Source of the DNA: Marthasterias glacialis
Taxonomy: Eukaryota > Echinodermata > Asteroidea > Forcipulatida > Asteriidae
DNA: 64,000 nt
Direction of reading: 5' to 3'
Assembly (NCBI GenBank): GCA_911728455.2
Contig: OU452219.1
Location: 17,078,397-17,142,396, forward strand
The notes under the pieces were generated by a model. It was not told the origin of the DNA. It made no database searches and saw only the letters and a program-made list of their open reading frames with translations. The position numbers and the translations under genes were made by a program. Below, one piece after another: positions 57,481 to 64,000 of this stretch (position 1 is the first letter of the stretch; each line of letters opens with the position of its first letter).

Positions 57481-60400
57481 GTTATTAAATTCATTCCCAT
57501 TCTCTATAGTTTTCAATAAATACAACATACAACCAATCTGTGAAAATGTTATCAAAATCCGAAAGCCGGTGGTCATGTTCTACTGAGAATAATAAAAACG
57601 GTTTATGTTTTGTCAGTGATATTGCGATTGCACGTTCATATTGCGACAAATAAAAATATTTTCTGGATCATTGATTATGAATTTTATAATAAGAGAGCGT
57701 TCAGATTGAAACTAATGATTTTTTTTGTCTCAATATTTACCCCTCTTGCAGTCTTTGCCTTTGAGTATCGTTTTACCTTTAGGCGGGGGCAGGGAGTGGG
57801 CGGTAAAACCAGCGGGGCACACACCACACATTATAGTGCCACGTGTAAATTGTATACACGTAGTACAGGTGTAAGTTGCAGTATCTTAAAATAAACTACT
57901 GCTCGCGAAATGAATCCCCATCATCCAGCTAGGCCAATATTCATATCTGCCGGTTTAGGTCTATATATTTTAAGAACTGTCTTCATCACAAGCCATTGAA
58001 AGGGAGTTCAGTCGCGTGGGTAAAGCAAGTTGAGAAATAGCGATGAAAGGGGGAATGGGAAAGCAGACACCTGAGGCAGGAAATACGGGTAAGGCAAAAG
58101 AAAAGTAAGGCAACTGACTGATGGTTGAATGTTGGGTGTTTTAGAATGGATTGCTAAAGGTGGTCAACTTTTTTCTTATTTGTCTATATTTTTAAAGATC
58201 CCTCCTTTTAAAGCTTGTTTTGTTTTGGTGATTGTCTGCAATTATTTTAAAGATTGATGTGTGTTTTTTTTCTTTTCCTGCTATTCTTCTTTCCCATCTG
58301 TTTGCTCTAGATGTTAGTGTTTTATTGTGTTATACAAAAAAGTTTTAAAGTATTTTTTTGTTTTTTTCTTTTCTTTTTTATATATTTTTCAATTCTGAAA
58401 CACCTTACTGTCTCTGCTAGTTACGTTGTTTAATCCAGAGCCCCTAGGGAGAACATTTTCTTTGACAACACTGATGATGCCACCCTGGGCTCGATTTAAC
58501 AAAGCACTAAAAAATTAAAGATCCATCTTTATCCGTATCACCATAGTGATTTGTGTTGTGACATCACACTTTGCTCTGCAGAAGATAAATTTGCACTTCA
58601 GATCAATCTTAGCTCTTTATGAATTCCAACCCCTGGTGAAACTGGACGAAATAAATAAATAAATATAAGCGAGTCAATGATTCAATCCTCGAAAGACATA
58701 CTTCCTTACTTTATTGCATCATTTGTTTTTGAAAAAGTACTATTTCAATTGATTTTTCCTTTGGTTTTCATTGAACACATCGAACCAACCAACCCGTGAA
58801 AATGTCATTAAATTAAGTGGTTCAGTTTAAAGTGATAAACGAGAAAAAAATAAGGAGAACAAAAACCGGTTGTTTTTCACTTTCATACACGTGTTCATTT
58901 CGATTGCAAGGCTAAATGGGATCTTCAAATTTGTATTTTTCTACTTCGACAATACTTCAGAAAGAAATAATTCTCTGGCGGGTTGGTTACCGGCATAATC
59001 TTACAATCAACTTACTTTCAAATTTGAACGAAATGATTTTTGTAAATAAATATAACAATTAAAAAAATCCTCACTTTGTCATTAAGCTTGCCATCCCAAA
59101 ACAAAAAGGGAAACAGCATACTGAACAAAACTAGCAAGACAAAAAAAAAGGCAAACACCAAATAAACAAATAATAAACAAAAATACAGAAATAACAACAA
59201 CGCCCCCCAAAACAACAACAAAAAACAGAAAAAAAAACAACCCAACAAACAAACATTAATAGACCAATGATAAAGGCTTGTACCGATGGTAAAGTATGAC
59301 GCATTGATGAATCACATATCCCATTGAGTACATTTACGGGTGAACACTTCTCATTTTGTGACTTTCTAGATGACGTGTCTTCACTTAGCAAACAAAGTAC
59401 CATTACCCTTTTCTCGTTAACATTACATGCGACATCACCACACAATTCATGTTGATTTATACAACTCCAAGTATCACTCTTTTTGTTTCTTGCTGTTAAT
59501 AAAATTGATCCGAGTTCTATTGAATTGCATTTACACGGACTAAAGAAGTCATCACCAGCCGCCCGTCCAGCCTTTTGCTTAGTCTTGTTTCTGAGTGGTT
59601 ATAAATTTGATAAAAAGGAGCTAAATTAAATGCTATAGGCCTATATAGTTGCATCACCCTGAAGTGATAAATGTTGCGTTTGCCTTGCACTTGATCATTC
59701 TTCGTGAATTCGTCAGCCTACATGCAACAGCGCGCCAGAAAAGCAAGGATTAGTTCTTTGCGATTCGTAAATTAGGACGTGGCCTGCGGGTCTTTTTCAG
59801 CCCACACACAAAATGTCATCAAATTGAGTGCGGTTTTCCCTTTCAAACGGCGTAATGAGAAGAGCGGCCATTATATGGGGGTCTAAACCAGAATGATAAT
59901 TGGTGATCCATCTTCGAGATTGCTCCTGCCCGTTGTTGACAATCGTCAACCCCGTATATGGCGCTATATCGGGGGCAGGCGGTCAGTACAGCCGGTTGAC
60001 CTCCTTGGACTTTGGCAGATAAACAGTGTCCGCCATCTACTGCGCAACAAAAATGAAACCTCAATGATCCTTTGATATACTGTACTGGCCTTTTGTCATC
60101 TGCCAGCACTTTAGTGTTTTGGATAATGCCTACAGAGCCCACATTTGATATTTGAACTCGAAGGCTTGTGTGTCGGGTGGTTTGGACCCAATCCGAGAGC
60201 GCAGTAACCTATTTAAGATTGATTCTACGAGTGTCTGATTTCATTTCGTAGCTGACGGCAGTGTGTAAAAACAGCCTACACGGGCAGCTGCTCAAAGCAA
60301 TACGAAAGTACACAAGACGCTCTTGTGCATTATATACATCATGAACTCCCTGGCGTTTTTTTTTCCCATTGGTACTTTTTTTGAGTAGCTTTATTTTCAT

Positions 60401-61150
60401 ACTGAACAACGGCATAGGGCCTAAAGCCGCAGTCCCACTGCTACTTCCGTATGCATCTGGGCTTTGGAGAAGTATACCTGCCTTGTCAATTAAGCCCTGT
60501 CAATCATTCCGGATGGCTAAATCACTAATGGACATTGGGCGGCAAGTAACTGTTTGCTCAGGTCGTCTACCGACAATGGGCATCAATTAGAGTTGGCGCA
60601 AGGGGTGGCCAATCAAATTAGGCTACGACGAGTCACGTGGGTGCGCACGACAGGAGGATCGAAATGCTCATCGATTCGTTTATACTATCAAACATGATAC
60701 AAAGTAAGGATACAATGCTATGCAGTGTGGTACACGCTGTTTTGAGGGTACCCGTTACTCATCGTTCCAGCAGAATGGAACGGGAGAGTTCTACATGGAG
60801 TGTTTAGATGGCGCTGCTCTGCTCAGGTATTCGTTTCATCATGAGTTGCGATCGCTGTGGGACGACTGATAAATTGGCCGCTGAAAAAGATCATGTTTTC
60901 CACGGTGCCACCGAGAAGTATTTGATTTGTGGAACGGAATGCTGTTGGTATGGGAACTGAAGACGGTGATGATGAATCTATCTAAAGATTACCCTCATCA
61001 CCCAGGGCTCGTAACTGCGCAGTGTGTTCAAACTGTGGGAAAGTGCGGACTTTGGAATCGTTGAAGTTGGGTGACTGGGAGGCATACTGTACCAAGCAAA
61101 CTCAAAAAACTATTTAGGACTTTCCAGAGCGCATTTTGAAAGCTAACATT
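57481..61150. other. Gene-free stretch and 5' flank of the kinase gene
   Basis: No exon recognised. It contains a family C MITE (58484-58635) and AT-rich LINE-like tails (about 58200-58670). The last kilobase before 61151 should hold the promoter and 5' UTR of the PKDCC-like gene; no TATA box was singled out. Confidence 0.45.
58484..58635. mobile_element. Palindromic MITE family C, copy 4
   Basis: GGCTCGATTTAACAAAGCAC at left and GCTCTTTATGAATTCCAACC at right (diverged), with TCACCATAGTGATTTGTG and GTGACATCACACTTTGC in the centre. Confidence 0.75.
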
Positions 61151-61927
61151 ATGACAAGACGTGGATACCTTCAGCGAGGCATCCTTGGTGTTGTGACCGT
61201 GGCATTTGCCCTGTGGATTGTCGGGGCTACCTTCGTGCTGTTAACGTCAGGGAGAGCAGGTCCAGGTGGTGGTGGTACGGCGGACGACACCTCCAGTAGC
61301 AACCCCAGCGTGCGGGTTCTGAGCCCCGCGGAGAAGCGCTTAACCCATCTCGCCAACCTTGTCTCTGAACTGCGCCAGGAGATCGGATACCGGAGGAGGA
61401 GAGTGCGGGAGAGCGACGAGGAGCTGGCCCGCCTGAAGGCGCAGTTGGACGGCCCTTTTCCCGACTCTCCCGCGGTGGTGCCCCCATCCCAGTCTGCCAA
61501 GTTCAACCTCAAGCGACATTTGATGGATGTACACAACACGCTCGACCCAGTTTCGCGTGCTTTCAAAACAACTTCAGCAACGAATAAGAAGAGTAGAGGG
61601 GACAAAGACATTGAGGCCCGCGGGGGAAAGCGATTAGATCGCCCCGCACGTGTGGGCTCAAGAACCCAGCTCATCCGTTGTCAAGACATCAACAGCATAC
61701 CGGACTCGCAAAAGGAATTTGTGGGGTCCGGATTTACAAAAAGAGTGCAGAAAGCACCATTAGGGGGCAGATATGTGGCCCTCAAGACTCCGTTACGAGA
61801 TGGACCCGACGTGTCTGAGTGCGCAAAGTTTGGGATGGGAGCCGACGAATGTTTCAGACTAGCAAACTTCAAGATTCTGAAGGAGATTGCTCTACTGCAA
61901 CAACTTCAACATCCAAATATTATAAAG
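61151..61927 (+). CDS. PKDCC: PKDCC/VLK-type secretory-pathway kinase, first coding exon (gene runs off window)
   Basis: Vertebrate PKDCC (VLK) is a secreted/Golgi tyrosine kinase that phosphorylates extracellular proteins. This exon encodes residues 1-259. ATG at 61151; the in-frame TTG at 61136 is not used. Residues 1-9 are basic, and about 10-32 (ILGVVTVAFALWIVG...) form a signal anchor. Residues 58-100 look coiled-coil. From about 177 the kinase fold begins: CQDINSI, glycine loop VGSGFTKRVQ (191-200), VALK with Lys212, and the alpha-C helix RLANFKILKEIALLQQLQHP with Glu245. The exon ends at HPNIIK before GTTGGT, phase 0. The order and wording match PKDCC (LGSGYTKAV, RLAAHKLLKE, LERLRHPNV). 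The catalytic loop and C-lobe must lie beyond 64000; no further exon was recognised to the edge. GC-rich compared with its surroundings. Confidence 0.8.
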
Positions 61928-64000
61928 GTTGGTTGGATTCTCTACTTGACAAATTATTGCCATACAAAAGTGCAATGTTACACTATTACGGGCTGCCAAG
62001 TATTTAAACGTATACGCAGTAAAGGTGCCTTATTTGTTGCTGAACTAGTTTACTGACTTTTGTATTTAAACATATATGCTACAAACAAAACAAACCACTC
62101 TTTCTATCATTGTTTCACTATTTGGGATTCAGATTACAATTGTCTTGGCAGAAATGGCAAGCGCTTCTTTGTGATTGAGCGAGTCACAGACGGGGACATG
62201 CTCATCTTATTGTTTCTTTCTTCATATCTTGCAATGCAAGGAAGAGGGCTAAACAATTTTTTGAATATGAAGATGTAGTTGCTGAATGTTATAGGTTAGC
62301 TAAAGAGTAAAGTTTCCGATCTGCTTGAAGAAGAAACATCTAGCATAACTGGGGGGGGGGGGGAGGGCACGTCCCCCATTGATTTTCATGCCCTTGGGTG
62401 CACCCATCTGAAATCTGGACTCTTGAGATTTTAAAATTACCAGAATAAAATGTTACATTTTATAAGCTGTTATCAATGTTATTTAAACTGTTTTTTCTAT
62501 TTACACGCAGACAGTGTATATGTTTTTACCTCCATGTCTGATTATCTTACAAAAAAATAGTAAACGGCATAACAAGAGCGGTGAAAAAGGACTTGTTAAA
62601 AAAAAAAAAAGGCAATTGGAAACTACAGTTTTAATTGGCCAGAAGTGCCTCCCTGTAGAAAAAAATGGTGCACCCTTTGTGCCCCCTAAAATTTACCCTA
62701 GTTTCGCCACTGATCTTGACAATAATAGTTCATTTTAAAATATCGCCACGAATGAAATGTATAATGATGGAATAGAGAACATCTACTCATGTTTTTTTTC
62801 CTTTACCGTAAGCCTAAGAGCAGATGATTGCAAGACTGTTGACTCCTAATTGATCACTTGAATTCAAGCGAGACTGACTCCGCGTAATAATTTGTTGACA
62901 AAGACACTGGAAGAGCGAACAACACTATTTCGAAAAAAATAACTGAGAAAGTTAAACATGCTCAAGTATAAAGGTTTACATAGGCCAGGCCTTGATGTAG
63001 GCATTTCATTCTCAAGCTTTTTTAAAGGCGGTTTTAGAAGTAATTTGGAAAGGTTAGTTTTGTGTTTGTGATGTTCGTGGTTCCCTTGCTTTTGTGGAAG
63101 AATATCCAAACAATGTAGGCCCATATCATCATGACGATTAGACACATTGTTTTCGAATAAGCCCATAAATGTCACGTGCTTGTTCGCTTGCCTGAAAATG
63201 CCCAGACAAGGAAACAGAAATGTGACGTAATGCGGCCACACCTGACCTGGCGATCCAATCATTTCAAATCTCTCATATCATGGATTTACATCAAGTACAA
63301 GTTTTTTTGGGAAAACGCATTTACTTTGGGACCAAGTAATTTTTTCCTTCATATAAAGCTGCTAAACACTTGTATTTGGCTGTTCACACATTTCGGCTGG
63401 ATTATTCTGCGCGCTCAGCATGTTTTTGGGGTGGTGATTGTAAACCCAATGAGACTTAGGCCTACCCCTTAACACCATCTCTTCAAATGACCCAAAACAT
63501 CACCTGAAAGTGTTGACAGACGTTAGGTGATTGTTAGATTACAGCCATATTTTGAACTCTGGCAACGATTTTCAAATACAGCTACTGATATAAGAAGAAG
63601 AAAAAAAGAAAAGAAAAGAAAAAAAAAACACGCTCCAAATAAGGTCTTTAGCTTCCTCAACCTCGAACCCCGCGGCCATATAAATATAAAATATTTTCCA
63701 TCAATCAGCGAAGACTGCCGGAAGAGACAGCTGCTTGAGAAGAAACCAACTCTTTAGCAAGCTCGGGGAGTTCCTTTTATCATCTGATACAAGCAATGAT
63801 TGATGATGCATTTAACTTGCTAGATAATAGACATCGTATCTCCAACTTGCGGTCTTGGCAGATTTTCCATTAGCTATTTTTCTTTCTTTCTTTCTGAGTT
63901 TTTATGATCCAATAAATCGGATATGTTATACACGCCGTTCAGTAAATACCAGCGGACCCATTTGTCATTCTGAAAGTAATAGGCCCAGTTGAAGTATTTT
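61928..64000. other. Intron 1 of the PKDCC-like gene (partial)
   Basis: No exon recognised in 2.07 kb. It contains a diverged hAT-like MITE (62345-62711) and A-rich tracts near 62580-62610 and 63595-63630. Confidence 0.5.
62345..62711 (-). mobile_element. hAT-like MITE related to the 7768 element
   Basis: Minus strand begins CAGTGGCGAAACTAGGGTAA, then GGTGCACCATTTTTTTCTAC and GGCACTTCTGGCC, the same order as the left parts at 7768 and 42766. It ends in a G/C run near 62350. Confidence 0.65.

Noticed and set aside
59843-60142. 99-codon minus-strand open frame
   Set aside because: No motif, no splice context, moderate length expected by chance in 64 kb.
1-64000. Retroviral, LTR-retrotransposon or Polinton remains
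   Set aside because: No capsid, protease, integrase, envelope or long terminal repeat pattern was seen. The reverse-transcriptase traces are of the non-LTR type.

Overview
This is eukaryotic DNA from a compact-to-medium invertebrate genome. The conserved genes are vertebrate-like deuterostome orthologues (STPG4, PPP1R36, CCDC32 and PKDCC families). Introns are short to medium with clean GT-AG sites, and the intergenic DNA is packed with small palindromic elements, tRNA-derived SINEs, decayed LINE pieces and long poly-G runs. A marine invertebrate deuterostome, most likely an echinoderm, is my inference; no sequence here names the species. There is no operon structure, CRISPR array, prokaryotic gene or recognisable viral or LTR element.

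Layout. (1) 0.9-5.5 kb, minus strand: a complete 4-exon beta-1,3-glucuronosyltransferase (B3GAT family). (2) 8.85-14.2 kb, plus strand: a 7-exon STPG4 (sperm-tail PG-rich repeat) gene. (3) 16.5-22.4 kb, minus strand: a 2-exon CCDC32 gene whose single 5.5-kb intron holds a complete, intronless DUS4L (tRNA-dihydrouridine synthase) gene on the same strand. (4) 24.9-42.4 kb, minus strand: a 16-exon PPP1R36 gene (protein phosphatase 1 regulatory subunit 36), whose introns hold SINEs, MITEs, a LINE remnant and an intact-looking tRNA-Val(UAC). (5) 42.5-61.1 kb: an 18-kb gene-poor stretch with MITEs, two doubtful exons and a 1.5-kb, 31-bp-period minisatellite. (6) 61.15 kb onward, plus strand: the first coding exon of a PKDCC/VLK-type secretory-pathway kinase, which continues past the right edge.

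The genes do not form one pathway. B3GAT and PKDCC both act in the secretory pathway. STPG4 and PPP1R36 are both sperm- or testis-associated families in mammals. CCDC32 acts in AP2/clathrin assembly and DUS4L modifies tRNA. All exon models were built by hand from reading-frame phase, splice signals and remembered family sequences; no alignment was run.

The items most worth checking are the phase-locked 31-bp minisatellite carrying about 22 intact YY1-like motifs, the intronless DUS4L inside the CCDC32 intron with a possible shared first exon, several hAT-like MITEs with perfect 8-bp target duplications, a five-copy TTAA-flanked (piggyBac-like) MITE family, and an intronic tRNA-Val next to a 60/61-identical duplication.
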